DNA of 33,055 nucleotides from Anoxybacillus sp050480245 (GCA_050480245.1 JBCNEQ010000040.1); one strand, 5' to 3'; shown: positions 7,831 to 16,109, numbered from the stretch's first letter. Notes: generated from the letters alone by a model not told the origin. Made by a program: numbers and translations.

Positions 7831-8316
7831 TTAATGAATAGTAAGTAACCATATATATAACCCAACGAGATATATAACCCAACGAGCGTAATAAATAATG
7901 TTGGGATAGTTAAAATTAAACCGTTTTTAAAATAAGTGCCCCACGTAATTTTTACTCCTTTTGTTGAAAGGACATGTAACCAAAGAAGTGTCGCGAGTGA
8001 GCCAATTGGTGTAATTTTTGGTTCTAAGTCGGAACCGATCACATTGGCATAAATAAGCGCTTCACGAATAATTCCTGTCGTATTTGTATCAGCGATGGCT
8101 AGTGCATCAATCATAACCGTTGGCAATGTTGTTCATCACAAAGGAGCAACGCTAATAAGGCGCCACCGCACGCCGACCAACCAATCGATAAATTGCGTGG
8201 TTGCCAAATAACAAAAACGAGGGTAACAAGAAAAATCAGTGATGCAAGAATAACGGAAAGCAAAAATCGTCATCTACCGTCCATGTTATATTTGTTTTTG
8301 TTTGCTGTTGTTTCAT
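7831..8316 (-). pseudogene. arsB: Arsenite efflux pump ArsB, multiply disrupted
   Basis: The start is recognisable: AAAGGAG, then ATG at 8316 and MKQQQTKTNITWTVD. A one-base change then shifts into RFLLSVILASLIFLVTLVFVIWQPRNLSIGWSACGG in another frame. The centre is gone (about 800 nt by comparison with the usual length near 430 residues), and the sequence resumes at VMNN. An extra T in AACAACATTGCC shifts the frame before PTVMIDALAI. Finally a 17-bp tandem duplication near 7855-7886 shifts the C-terminus; without it the frame would read VGLYIWLLTIH and stop at 7831. Four independent lesions mean no functional pump. Confidence 0.85.
7853..7886. repeat. 17-bp tandem duplication inside arsB
   Basis: Two adjacent copies of a 17-base unit (ATATATAACCCAACGAG on the plus strand). 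Seventeen is not a multiple of three, so the copy changes the C-terminal reading frame of arsB from the natural ending to an unrelated 15-residue tail. Confidence 0.7.
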
Positions 8317-8431
8317 TTTTCATTCTCCTTTCAACATGTGTTTTTCGTCTAAATTGAAACAATTGGTACATTGAACATTTTCGATCCATCATCTTTTCTT
8401 CAAATTGTCCATCGATGTACGATATATTTTC

Positions 8432-8460
8432 TTGTGCTATTTATTATTTTTGACTATGAT
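8432..8460 (+). promoter_or_regulatory. Candidate sigma-A promoter for the COG0523 gene
   Basis: TTGTGC, 17 bases, TATGAT, placed 30 bases before the ATG and 18 before the Shine-Dalgarno. The -10 has five of six consensus bases and the -35 is weaker. No convincing Zur box was seen. Confidence 0.4.
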
Positions 8461-8490
8461 CAAAAAAGAACATGTAGAAGGGAGATCTTT

Positions 8491-9411
8491 ATGAAACATA
8501 CAGACATATATATCTTATCCGGATTTCTTGGGAGTGGTAAAACGACATTATTAAAGCGGCTACTGCAACATGAAAAAGAACATGGACGGAAAGTCGCTGT
8601 TGTGATGAATGAAATTGGCCAAGTGTCCATTGACTCACATGCTGTTTCAGAAGATGCTGTACTAAGCGAATTATTAAGCGGCTGTGTATGTTGTACCATT
8701 CAAGATCAATTTGAAGTAGAGCTTTATTCCCTCCTTCAAAAACACGAGCTAGATGTCATTTATATTGAAACGACAGGGGTAGCACATCCTGTTGAAGTGC
8801 TCGATGCGTGCATGTCGCCATTGTTTGCTGATCGCATTCAAATGAGAGGCATCATCACGACCATCGATGCAACACGTTGGATGAATCGTCAACAACTCTC
8901 CATTCCCTTGCAAATGTTGTTAAAAGAACAAGTTCGTCACGCGGATGTATTAATTGTCAATAAGACAGATGAATTACGCCCAGAAGAACAAGCAAAATTA
9001 TCGTTTGAGTTACAAACGATCAACAGCGAGGCGCGCACAATTTTCACAACGTTTTCTAATGTGCGAATGGAAGATATTCATTTGTTATCGAAGCGGATGA
9101 GAAACGAGCATGAGCGAATGAATATCGAAAGACTACGCATTCAAACATACGTACATACATTCACAAGCCCAATTGACTTAGACGTGTTCGAACACTGGGT
9201 ACGACAACTTCCTGATACTATTTACCGCATGAAAGGATTTTTACGCTTTACTCATACAAGTGGAGTTTACTCCTTTCAGTATGCATACGGTACACCGCTT
9301 TATATGAAAGAGGAAATGAATGTCCCGTTACATTTTGTCATAATCGGTGAACAATTGGATAAACAAACACTAAAACAACAACTCGATAATATGCAAAAAG
9401 GAGAAGGTTAA
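8491..9411 (+). CDS. CobW/P47K (COG0523) metallochaperone GTPase
   Basis: A 306-residue G3E-family GTPase. Walker A GFLGSGKT is at 11-18, the COG0523 metal motif GCVCC at 64-68, IETTGVAHP is the Walker B/switch region and NKTDE gives guanine specificity. A CobW C-terminal domain begins after about residue 220. Such proteins deliver zinc or another metal to a client enzyme. ATG at 8491 follows AAGGGAGATCTTT. The longer upstream open frame does not look coding. No client or metal transporter is adjacent, so the metal is not certain, though zinc is the common case. The gene is convergent with the RNase H-like gene. Confidence 0.88.
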   Translation: MKHTDIYILSGFLGSGKTTLLKRLLQHEKEHGRKVAVVMNEIGQVSIDSHAVSEDAVLSELLSGCVCCTIQDQFEVELYSLLQKHELDVIYIETTGVAHPVEVLDACMSPLFADRIQMRGIITTIDATRWMNRQQLSIPLQMLLKEQVRHADVLIVNKTDELRPEEQAKLSFELQTINSEARTIFTTFSNVRMEDIHLLSKRMRNEHERMNIERLRIQTYVHTFTSPIDLDVFEHWVRQLPDTIYRMKGFLRFTHTSGVYSFQYAYGTPLYMKEEMNVPLHFVIIGEQLDKQTLKQQLDNMQKGEG

Positions 9412-9426
9412 TATCCCTCTCCTTTT
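9396..9426. terminator. Bidirectional terminator between convergent genes
   Basis: AAAAGGAGA (9396-9404) pairs with TCTCCTTTT (9418-9426). The stem lies over the stop codons of the COG0523 and RNase H-like genes and carries A and T runs on both sides. Confidence 0.6.
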
Positions 9427-10021
9427 ACTTTCGTCCAAAGTCCGCTTTAATTTCTCCCCATTGCTCGGTTTCCCATTTCATAATTTCATTCGTATAATGG
9501 TGCGTGCGCAGCCACGCTTCAGCGCGTTCAATAAGTTGCCAGACACGCTCTGTTTCAGCGTTGCGAACGAGCGTTGTATTTGCTTTTTTTCCTTTTACCC
9601 ATTTCATAGCTGTCGCCGAATCGGAATAAATCGGCCAGCTTTTGTTTTGTTGTTGTAGCCATGCTAATCCGTGCACAATGGCTAAAAACTCACCAATGTT
9701 GTTTGTTCCAATCATCGGTCCGACATGAAACAATTCTTCTCCTGTTCTTGTATGTACACCTCGATATTCCATCCACCCTGGATTTCCGCTACATGCCGCA
9801 TCAACACAAATGCTTTCTTCTACATAATTCGTTGAGTATGTTTTATTTTTTTTCGTGCGGTTTGTCATCGGACCAGAGGAAAATGCTTGCTCCGCTTCTT
9901 CTTTAGATGAAAATGAGCGATACTTTGCTCCAGGAATACCAATGACGTACGGTTTACACTCGTCCCAAGAAGAAAAAATACCTGTTTTCGCCCCTTGCCA
10001 AACGACATAATATTTTTTCAA
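9425..10021 (-). CDS. RNase H-like protein with N-terminal viroplasmin domain
   Basis: A 198-residue protein with an N-terminal caulimovirus viroplasmin-type domain (about 1-50, YYVVWQGAKTGIFSSWDEC) that binds nucleic acid hybrids, a linker, and a type 1 RNase H domain. Catalytic residues appear as Asp74 (VDAACSGNPG), Glu111 (NNIGEF), Asp134 (YSDSA) and Asp194 (KADFG). It should cleave RNA in RNA/DNA hybrids, as for COG3341 proteins. The start is TTG at 10021, with GAGG 9 bases upstream. It is downstream of tRNA-Ser with no strong terminator between, so some cotranscription is possible. Confidence 0.9.
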   Translation of the reverse strand: MKKYYVVWQGAKTGIFSSWDECKPYVIGIPGAKYRSFSSKEEAEQAFSSGPMTNRTKKNKTYSTNYVEESICVDAACSGNPGWMEYRGVHTRTGEELFHVGPMIGTNNIGEFLAIVHGLAWLQQQNKSWPIYSDSATAMKWVKGKKANTTLVRNAETERVWQLIERAEAWLRTHHYTNEIMKWETEQWGEIKADFGRK

Positions 10022-10095
10022 TTTGTCACATCCTCACGAATTGGAATAAAGAAACAAAGTTGAAGGTCACAAAAGAAGGAATGAAAGAGGAGATA

Positions 10096-10188
10096 TGGCG
10101 GAGGAGGGGGGATTCGAACCCCCGCGGGCTTTGACACCCCTATCGGTTTTCGAGACCGACCCCTTCAGCCGGACTTGGGTACTCCTCC
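10096..10188 (-). tRNA. tRNA-Ser (CGA)
   Basis: The reverse complement begins GGAGGAGTACCC and ends CTCCTCCGCCA with encoded CCA. The anticodon loop is CTCGAAA, giving anticodon CGA (reads UCG). A long variable arm, typical of serine tRNA, follows, and GGTTCGAATCC forms the T arm. All stems pair. Confidence 0.96.
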
Positions 10189-10209
10189 GTATGGTGGGGT
10201 GCCAAAGAA

Positions 10210-10238
10210 ATTATAGCGAAAACATGATTTTTCGTCAA
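10210..10238 (-). promoter_or_regulatory. Sigma-A promoter for tRNA-Ser
   Basis: On the minus strand TTGACG, 17 bases, TATAAT, ending 22 bases before the tRNA 5' end. The -35 overlaps the stop codon of the upstream hydrolase gene. Confidence 0.8.
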
Positions 10239-11197
10239 TTACTTTTTTGTTTTTCAATATAGTCAACAAGCCCCATCGCACATACTTGTAAATCAAGTTG
10301 AAGCACTTTATATACATCTGCATTATCGGGTACTTGCCGTTTGCGTAAAAATGTTTGAACGTTGTCGAATAAAAGTTGGAAAACGGCTTCTGTCTTTTCT
10401 GTAAAGGACTTATCTTTTTGTTTATCTACGATATCGCGACCTATTTGCACGAAGATCGGTAGCCAGTAATGTAGCTGATCCCAAACCGTCTGCACATGGG
10501 TTGACATACCAAAATGGCCAAAATAGATGCGATCTGGATGTAACGACATGAATCTTTTAATCGAAGCTTGCATCGCTTCTGGGTCAAATTGATTTGGTGA
10601 TGTAGATGGCAAATATAACTCCACGTCATATGAAAGTAACTGTGGATAAAAAACACCTGCCGTATCACCTGTAAAAATACCGTTGCTTTTTTCGTCATAA
10701 ATAGAGAAATGGTGATTCGCATGCCCTGGTGTATGAAGAAACGTTAATGTACGATCTTCTCCGATTTGCAAGGTTTCTCCATCTTCTTTTACAATTAACC
10801 GATCTTCAGGAATAGGAACGATCGGGTCAAATAATGCGTCAAATTTTTCACTATAAACTGCTTTTGCTCCTTGAATGAGACGAGACGGATCGGCCAAATG
10901 TCGCATTCCCTTCGGATGAACAAATACGCGAGCGTTTGGACAATGTTTTAGTAACACTCCTGCTCCACCCGCATGATCTAAATGAATATGTGTCACAATA
11001 ATGTTTTTTACATCTTTTAAATCGATTGATAATTCTTCTAGCCCTTTAAGTAAATGCGGGATAGATGGGCTTGCGCTCGTTTCAATAATCGTCACCTCTT
11101 CTTCTCGAAAAACGTATGCACCTGTCCGCTGAGCAGTTTGTAAATCATACAAATCAATGAGTGAAATGCCAAATCCTAAATCAACAGGTTGTGACAT
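10235..11197 (-). CDS. MBL-fold metallohydrolase
   Basis: A 320-residue metallo-beta-lactamase-fold hydrolase. HxHxDH is seen as THIHLDHAGG (His70, His72, Asp74, His75), followed by TPGHANHH, GDTAGV and YFGHFGM, so a dinuclear metal centre is expected. The substrate is unknown; the family includes glyoxalase II-like and other thioesterases. ATG at 11197 is preferred over the longer frame because AAGGAG lies just upstream. It is the last gene of the SGNH > ABC > Nudix operon, 2 bases after the Nudix stop. Confidence 0.88.
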   Translation of the reverse strand: MSQPVDLGFGISLIDLYDLQTAQRTGAYVFREEEVTIIETSASPSIPHLLKGLEELSIDLKDVKNIIVTHIHLDHAGGAGVLLKHCPNARVFVHPKGMRHLADPSRLIQGAKAVYSEKFDALFDPIVPIPEDRLIVKEDGETLQIGEDRTLTFLHTPGHANHHFSIYDEKSNGIFTGDTAGVFYPQLLSYDVELYLPSTSPNQFDPEAMQASIKRFMSLHPDRIYFGHFGMSTHVQTVWDQLHYWLPIFVQIGRDIVDKQKDKSFTEKTEAVFQLLFDNVQTFLRKRQVPDNADVYKVLQLDLQVCAMGLVDYIEKQKSN

Positions 11198-11199
11198 GT

Positions 11200-11832
11200 C
11201 TATTCTCCTTTCTCTTTTTGAATAAGTTGAGTGAAATGATATACGATTTTTGCTGTTAATCCCCAAATGACTTTATCTTCGTAGTAATAAAAATATTCTT
11301 CAATTTGTCTCGGTCGCCAATTATACTCCCTTCCCCCTGGGATATGTTCGAACGGGAAATGCTCTTCGGGTTTCGGTTCAAGCTGAACGTGATATATGTC
11401 TGGCTTTGTTTCAACAAAGAAGGATAGCGGAACGGTAAATACTTCTGCCACTTCTTTTTCATTTATTTTCATGCACGTCATATCTACAAACGCAGCAAAC
11501 GGATAAATGACCATACCGAAAGGCGACAACATGTAATCAAGCGGGACGATGTGTGTAATATTTTCTTTTTGAATACCTAGCTCTTCACACGTTTCACGAA
11601 CAGCGGCATCGCTCGGATTTTGATCACATTCGTCTATCTTTCCACCTGGAAAACAAATTTCCCCCGGTTGACGACGCAAATGTAATGAGCGTACTTCAAA
11701 TAAAACAAATATATCGTCATTTTGACGGACGAGCGGGAGAAGTACGGCATATTGAGCGAATGTGTCAAAGTCCATGATCGTTGGCGTTCGCTGTTGCAAT
11801 TTCTCCATCACGGTATACAACCTTTTTTTCAT
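11200..11832 (-). CDS. Nudix hydrolase, CoA pyrophosphatase type (NudL/YeaB-like)
   Basis: A 210-residue Nudix protein. The Nudix box is GGKIDECDQNPSDAAVRETCEELG (about 63-86), with RExxEE intact, and it follows SLHLRRQPGEICFPGG, the UPF0035 signature of CoA-cleaving enzymes. It probably hydrolyses CoA or oxidised CoA to phosphopantetheine and 3',5'-ADP. The ATG at 11832 overlaps the stop of the upstream permease by one base (TGATG), so translation is coupled. Upstream residues in the open frame belong to the permease region in another frame. Confidence 0.9.
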   Translation of the reverse strand: MKKRLYTVMEKLQQRTPTIMDFDTFAQYAVLLPLVRQNDDIFVLFEVRSLHLRRQPGEICFPGGKIDECDQNPSDAAVRETCEELGIQKENITHIVPLDYMLSPFGMVIYPFAAFVDMTCMKINEKEVAEVFTVPLSFFVETKPDIYHVQLEPKPEEHFPFEHIPGGREYNWRPRQIEEYFYYYEDKVIWGLTAKIVYHFTQLIQKEKGE

Positions 11833-12812
11833 CAGTAAACATCCCTTTTCGTAAATACATAAAAAGAAACAATCAATGCACCAAGTGCCCAAATAGCTAG
11901 CACCGTCATTGAAAAAGAAAGCGTCATCCCATCAATTGGTGGCGCCATGCCGCTAATGTAACCTGTGAGTCGCAAATTGACCATAAACAAATATTTTGCG
12001 GATTCCCACGACGACACCATGCTTGATAAAATCGCTCCAGAAATAAGAGCGGCGAGCATGATTCCCATTACTGCTGCTGTGCTACGCAGCAACACGGAAA
12101 GCATAAATGTAAGCGTGCCGACGACGAGTGCAACAAAAAAAGCAAGTCCAAATTCAATAAGTAAGTATTTCCATTGAGGAATGAGGTGAACACCCGCTGT
12201 ATTTAATCCTTCACCTTGGATCGAAAATCCTGTTAAAAGAGGTAAATTCCATCCGCCATATCCAAATACAATGCCCGAGATGGCATACGATAAAACTGCA
12301 ACGGAAAACACGATAAACGATGTGGATAAAATCAAAGCGATATATTTGCTCATTAAAATTTTCCATCGTTTCACAGGACGCGTCAACAGCAGTTTGATCG
12401 TTCCTCCGCTTACTTCTGATGAAACAAGATCAGCTGCAATGACCATAACAAGCAGCGGCAAAAACAATTCAATCGAGTTTTCAATAAACATGCGCATAAA
12501 TGTTGGAGCACCGGGTGCCATTGGATTAATGTCGTTGTCTAAATAATACTGTTGTTGTTGTAAACGAATTTTAAGAAACTTTTTCCAATCCTCAGAGATT
12601 CCTGTCGAATTTAATCGGTTTTGTGTGTCGATGATTTGTTGTTGTAGCTGAGTGCGCCAATCTGTCGTTCCGATCCGTTCTCGAATCGTTTCGATCTGTT
12701 TAAATTGCGCGTATGTAAATAAACTAACGAGAACAGCCACGATGGCCGCAATCATAAATAGTCGTTTTTTACGAACAATTTTTAACATTTCATTGTATAC
12801 GAGATTAATCAA
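11832..12812 (-). CDS. ABC-2 type transporter permease
   Basis: A 326-residue membrane protein with an N-terminal helix (about 17-35), a soluble glutamine-rich segment (about 40-100), and five more helices, the pattern of single-subunit ABC-2 permeases (NatB/YxlG/BcrB type). Its partner is the ATPase just upstream. The likely start is TTG at 12812, overlapping the ATPase stop by 8 bases, with AGGGG 6 bases upstream; an internal ATG (MLKIVRK) is an alternative. The exported substrate is unknown; the family includes drug, lantibiotic and sodium exporters. Confidence 0.85.
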   Translation of the reverse strand: MINLVYNEMLKIVRKKRLFMIAAIVAVLVSLFTYAQFKQIETIRERIGTTDWRTQLQQQIIDTQNRLNSTGISEDWKKFLKIRLQQQQYYLDNDINPMAPGAPTFMRMFIENSIELFLPLLVMVIAADLVSSEVSGGTIKLLLTRPVKRWKILMSKYIALILSTSFIVFSVAVLSYAISGIVFGYGGWNLPLLTGFSIQGEGLNTAGVHLIPQWKYLLIEFGLAFFVALVVGTLTFMLSVLLRSTAAVMGIMLAALISGAILSSMVSSWESAKYLFMVNLRLTGYISGMAPPIDGMTLSFSMTVLAIWALGALIVSFYVFTKRDVY

Positions 12813-13716
12813 TCGTTTCCCCTCCCGTTAATTCAATAAATAAGTCTTCTAGTGTTGGAAGTTTTCGTTCAATTCCACTGACATGTACCCCTGCTTCAAT
12901 TAAACAGGCATTGCAACGCGCAATCGTTTCATTTGACTCATAGATTGTCACGAGTGCTCCATCTTTTTCACCAAGCACAGTCGTTTCATTTTGTAGTATT
13001 TGTTTTGCTTTATCTACCGGATCAACGCTCCAATATGTCCGAGCTTGTTCTTGTAGCAAATGTTCAACCGTATCAATGCGAATAATCTCCCCTTTAGACA
13101 TAATCGCAACACGATCACACATGAGTTGTATTTCACTCAATAAATGTGATGAAACGAGCACACTTAACTGTTCTTTTTCAGCAAGCGAGCGAATAAACTG
13201 CCTCATTTCACGAATGCCGACAGGGTCTAAACCGTTTGTTGGTTCGTCTAAAATAAGCACCGTCGGTTTTCCGAGTAGCGCTTGCGCAATACCGAGTCGT
13301 TGACGCATGCCGAGCGAATATGTGCGCACGAGATCATGAATCCGATTTTGTAGACCGACGAGTTCAACCACTTCTTGAATGCGATGAGCCGTAATTCCCG
13401 GCACCATTCGTGCAAAGTGTTCAAGATTTTCCCAACCGCTTAAATATGGATAAAGTTCAGGGTTTTCAACAATACAGCCAATGTGTTGAATTGCTTTTGT
13501 AAATTGTTTTTGTAAATCATATCCACAAATTGAAATCGTTCCAGATGTCGGTCGAATCAATCCGACAAGCATGCGAATCGTTGTCGTCTTCCCTGCGCCA
13601 TTTGGACCTAAGAAACCAAACACTTCGCCTTTTTTTAGTGAAAACGAAAGTCCTTTAATAATTTCTTTTTTTCCAATGGTTTTTCGCACGTTTTGCACAA
13701 CTAATGTCTCTTCCAT
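12805..13716 (-). CDS. ABC transporter ATP-binding protein (BcrA/YxlF-like)
   Basis: A 303-residue ATPase with GPNGAGKTT Walker A, YSLGMRQRLGIA signature, VLILDEPTNGLDP Walker B and SSHLLSE H-loop, followed by the 80-residue C-terminal extension usual in the bacitracin/YxlF branch. It energises the ABC-2 permease encoded next. The ATG overlaps the stop of the SGNH hydrolase gene (TAATG), so the four genes are translationally coupled. Confidence 0.92.
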   Translation of the reverse strand: MEETLVVQNVRKTIGKKEIIKGLSFSLKKGEVFGFLGPNGAGKTTTIRMLVGLIRPTSGTISICGYDLQKQFTKAIQHIGCIVENPELYPYLSGWENLEHFARMVPGITAHRIQEVVELVGLQNRIHDLVRTYSLGMRQRLGIAQALLGKPTVLILDEPTNGLDPVGIREMRQFIRSLAEKEQLSVLVSSHLLSEIQLMCDRVAIMSKGEIIRIDTVEHLLQEQARTYWSVDPVDKAKQILQNETTVLGEKDGALVTIYESNETIARCNACLIEAGVHVSGIERKLPTLEDLFIELTGGETID

Positions 13717-14507
13717 TATTTCTCTCCTTTCGTTAACGTAATGAGCGAGGCAACACGTTCACCAATTCGTTTATATCCTTCTTTGTTTGGATGGAATTTA
13801 TCTGTATACAAATAGTCGTTTACTTGCAGTTCAAATAAATCATATGTCGGAACGCAAATAATAGATTTGTACTGAGCTGCTACTTCAGATGCTGCATAAT
13901 TCCAACTACGTACAACGGCAGATGTTTCTTTTCCGTTATCTAAATCATTAAATGGATTATACAAAGCGACATAAAATACTGGGGCGTTGCTATTCGCTGT
14001 ACGAATGAGTCGGAAAATCGTATGCAGCTGCTCGACAAATTTCTTTTTTTCTTTTTCAATTTGAGTATGGGATAAGTCTCTTAGCGTTTCACCACCGCGA
14101 AATAAGTCGTTTCCTCCGATCGTCATTAAAATAATGTCAGCTTCTTTTAATTGACGTTGCACTTCTTTTTGTTTGAGTTGATTGATGAGTTGAGGAGAAC
14201 GTTGTCCTTTAATGGATAAATTTATGAATTGAACGGGTTGATTTGTCCGTTTTTTTAGTTCATCTACAACATATCCAACGTACCCTTTCCCCGTTTCATC
14301 TCCTGTTCCACGCGTTAATGAGTCGCCAAGAGCGACAATCGAAAGTCCATTATTTTTCTGTATGTTTGAAGTTGTTGTTTTTGGTTGTTTGATCGAGGAA
14401 GCTTCGTAAAAAAATTGATCTTGAATCATGACGATTAAACCGATAGCCCATAATAGTGTTGTTGCGGTACAAATCAATACGATTATCGTAATTACTCGTT
14501 TAGACAC
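13716..14507 (-). CDS. Membrane-anchored SGNH/GDSL hydrolase (YpmR-like)
   Basis: A 263-residue protein with one N-terminal helix (about 5-27) and no lipobox, then an extracytoplasmic SGNH domain: block I ALGDSLTRGTG (nucleophile Ser63), the Gly of SIKGQRS, GGNDLF, and the DKFHPN block with Asp and His. It should act as an esterase or lipase on an envelope substrate. The GTG at 14507 follows AAAGGGTGATATT; the longer frame starts inside the glnA terminator region and is unlikely. It heads the ABC > Nudix > MBL operon, suggesting an envelope function, but no substrate can be named. Confidence 0.88.
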   Translation of the reverse strand: MSKRVITIIVLICTATTLLWAIGLIVMIQDQFFYEASSIKQPKTTTSNIQKNNGLSIVALGDSLTRGTGDETGKGYVGYVVDELKKRTNQPVQFINLSIKGQRSPQLINQLKQKEVQRQLKEADIILMTIGGNDLFRGGETLRDLSHTQIEKEKKKFVEQLHTIFRLIRTANSNAPVFYVALYNPFNDLDNGKETSAVVRSWNYAASEVAAQYKSIICVPTYDLFELQVNDYLYTDKFHPNKEGYKRIGERVASLITLTKGEK

Positions 14508-14582
14508 AATATCACCCTTTCGTTGTTTTCTATGTTCCATCATAAACCATTTGTTGTTCAAACGCATAATGAAAACATGCAA

Positions 14583-14608
14583 AAAAGCGAGCACAATCGC
14601 TCGCTTTT
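14583..14608 (-). terminator. Terminator of the glutamine synthetase gene
   Basis: AAAAGCGAGC (14583-14592) pairs with GCTCGCTTTT (14599-14608), six-base loop, T-run on the minus strand. The stem overlaps the glnA stop codon. Confidence 0.85.
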
Positions 14609-15968
14609 AAAATTTCGTTTGATAATGTTCAATTTCCCAAGCATGTACTGCTGTCCGATAGCTATCCCATTCGTTCTTTTTCATTGCTACGTATTCGTTA
14701 AATACGTGATCGCCTAATGTATGACGGCCAATTGTTCCTTTTTCTAACTCTTCGACAGCTTTTCCTAAACTGCCTGGGAGGTTTTCAATACCAAGCTCTG
14801 CACGACGTTCAGCAGTCATATGGAAAATATCTTCGTCAATTGGTGCCGGGCAAGTGAGTGCTTTTTCTACTCCATCAAGTCCTGCTTCTGCAATCACTGC
14901 AAACGCTAAATATGGGTTTGCAGATGGATCAGGACAACGAAGTTCGACACGTGTTGCTAATCCGCGTTTAGCAGGAATGCGGATCAATGCGGAGCGGTTT
15001 GATGCCGACCACGCAATATAACAAGGTGCCTCATACCCTGGCACAAGACGTTTATATGAGTTTACAAGTGGGTTTGTAATGGCCGCAAAACTTTTTACGT
15101 TGCGTAATAAACCGGCAATGAATTGGTACGCTGTTTCAGATAATTGATTGTCGTCCGATGGATCAAAGAAAGCATTTTCACCGTCTTTAAATAACGAAAT
15201 GTTCACGTGCATTCCTGAGCCGTTAATACCAAAAATCGGTTTTGGCATAAACGTAGCATGTAAACCGTGTTTTTTAGCGATCGTTTTAACGACCCACTTG
15301 TATGTTGTTGCATTGTCCGCAGCACCGAGAGCATCAGCATATTTGAAGTTAATTTCATGTTGCCCCTCAGCAACTTCATGGTGTGAAGCCTCAATCGTAA
15401 AGCCCATCGCCTTTAACGCACGATAAATATCTAAGCGAACGCGTTCTCCGAGATCTTTTGGAGATGGCTCAAAATAGCCACCGCCATCTTGTGGCTCTGT
15501 TGTTGGGTTTCCGTTCTCATCTGTTTTAAATAAGAAGAACTCTAATTCAGGGCCGACAGAAATGGTATATCCTTTTTGTTTTGCTCGTTCAACTGTTTTT
15601 TTCAAAACGTTACGTGGATCTCCTTCAAATAACGTTCCGTCTGGATTGATGACAGAGCAGAGAAAGCGAGCTTCTGCATATCCGTCTTCTACTGTCCATG
15701 GTAATACCGCAAATGTTCGTAAATCAGGGAGTAAATATAAGTCTGAGCGATTGATTGGTGAAAAACCTTTAATTGAAGATCCGTCAAACATGATTTTTCC
15801 TTCTACTACATCATCTAATTGCTCTGCTGTAACTGTGACATGTTTTAAAATACCTTCAAGATCAACAAATTGCAAATGTAATAATTCAACATGTTTTTGC
15901 TTCATGATTTCTTTAATTTGTTCAAGCGTTGAAGAGTTTGTTTGTTCGGATACGAGCAACTCATTCAT
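14607..15968 (-). CDS. glnA: Type I glutamine synthetase, probable second copy
   Basis: A 453-residue GS-I alpha-type enzyme that makes glutamine from glutamate, ammonia and ATP. MFDGSSIKGF, GPELEFFLF, NGSGMHVNIS and the NRSALIRIP region with RVELRCPDPSANPYLAF are intact, so the active site looks complete. It differs from Bacillus subtilis GlnA at the regulatory loop: GFVRIEESD is replaced by GFSPINRSD, so the Arg62 equivalent is Pro71. Residue 62 is important for feedback inhibition and GlnR/TnrA interaction in that enzyme. No glnR precedes it, although glnR-glnA is the usual primary locus, so this is probably a paralogue. It has a strong promoter and tandem GlnR/TnrA boxes upstream. Its N-terminus is about 9 residues longer than usual. 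Confidence 0.92.
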   Translation of the reverse strand: MNELLVSEQTNSSTLEQIKEIMKQKHVELLHLQFVDLEGILKHVTVTAEQLDDVVEGKIMFDGSSIKGFSPINRSDLYLLPDLRTFAVLPWTVEDGYAEARFLCSVINPDGTLFEGDPRNVLKKTVERAKQKGYTISVGPELEFFLFKTDENGNPTTEPQDGGGYFEPSPKDLGERVRLDIYRALKAMGFTIEASHHEVAEGQHEINFKYADALGAADNATTYKWVVKTIAKKHGLHATFMPKPIFGINGSGMHVNISLFKDGENAFFDPSDDNQLSETAYQFIAGLLRNVKSFAAITNPLVNSYKRLVPGYEAPCYIAWSASNRSALIRIPAKRGLATRVELRCPDPSANPYLAFAVIAEAGLDGVEKALTCPAPIDEDIFHMTAERRAELGIENLPGSLGKAVEELEKGTIGRHTLGDHVFNEYVAMKKNEWDSYRTAVHAWEIEHYQTKF

Positions 15969-15984
15969 GTTACATTACCTCACA
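15968..15984. promoter_or_regulatory. GlnR/TnrA-type box 1
   Basis: TGTTACATTACCTCACA fits the consensus TGTNAN7TNACA exactly. It covers the Shine-Dalgarno (GAGG) and touches the ATG of glnA, so a bound regulator could block elongation or initiation. Confidence 0.65.
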
Positions 15985-15990
15985 TTCTTA

Positions 15991-16007
15991 TGTATAGTTT
16001 TATAACA
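15991..16007. promoter_or_regulatory. GlnR/TnrA-type box 2
   Basis: TGTATAGTTTTATAACA matches TGTNAN7TNACA with a single mismatch (T for A at position 5). It is separated from box 1 by 6 bases, the spacing described for the tandem GlnR operators of glnRA in Bacillus. Confidence 0.55.
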
Positions 16008-16014
16008 TGAGTTT

Positions 16015-16043
16015 ATTATATGAGATCGTTCATCATTTTTCAA
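16015..16043 (-). promoter_or_regulatory. Sigma-A promoter of glnA
   Basis: On the minus strand TTGAAA, 17 bases, TATAAT. Transcription would start about 40 bases before the ATG, placing both GlnR/TnrA-like boxes downstream of the start. Confidence 0.75.
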
Positions 16044-16078
16044 TAGTTTTTTATTAAATTTTCTGCATTTTCATCCCC

Positions 16079-16109
16079 AAAAAAAGAGACACGCTTCCTA
16101 TGAGCGTGT
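16079..16109 (-). terminator. Terminator downstream of the structured RNA
   Basis: ACACGCT and AGCGTGT pair with a seven-base loop, followed by CTC and a seven-T run on the minus strand. Confidence 0.8.

Noticed and set aside
7853..7886. Start of a CRISPR-like repeat
   Set aside because: Only two directly adjacent 17-bp copies without spacers exist; it is a simple tandem duplication.
8371..8490. N-terminal extension of the COG0523 ORF upstream of 8491
   Set aside because: The extension starts at TTG without a ribosome binding site, has a non-coding look and would contain the candidate promoter; the ATG at 8491 has a clear Shine-Dalgarno and begins the family's first strand.
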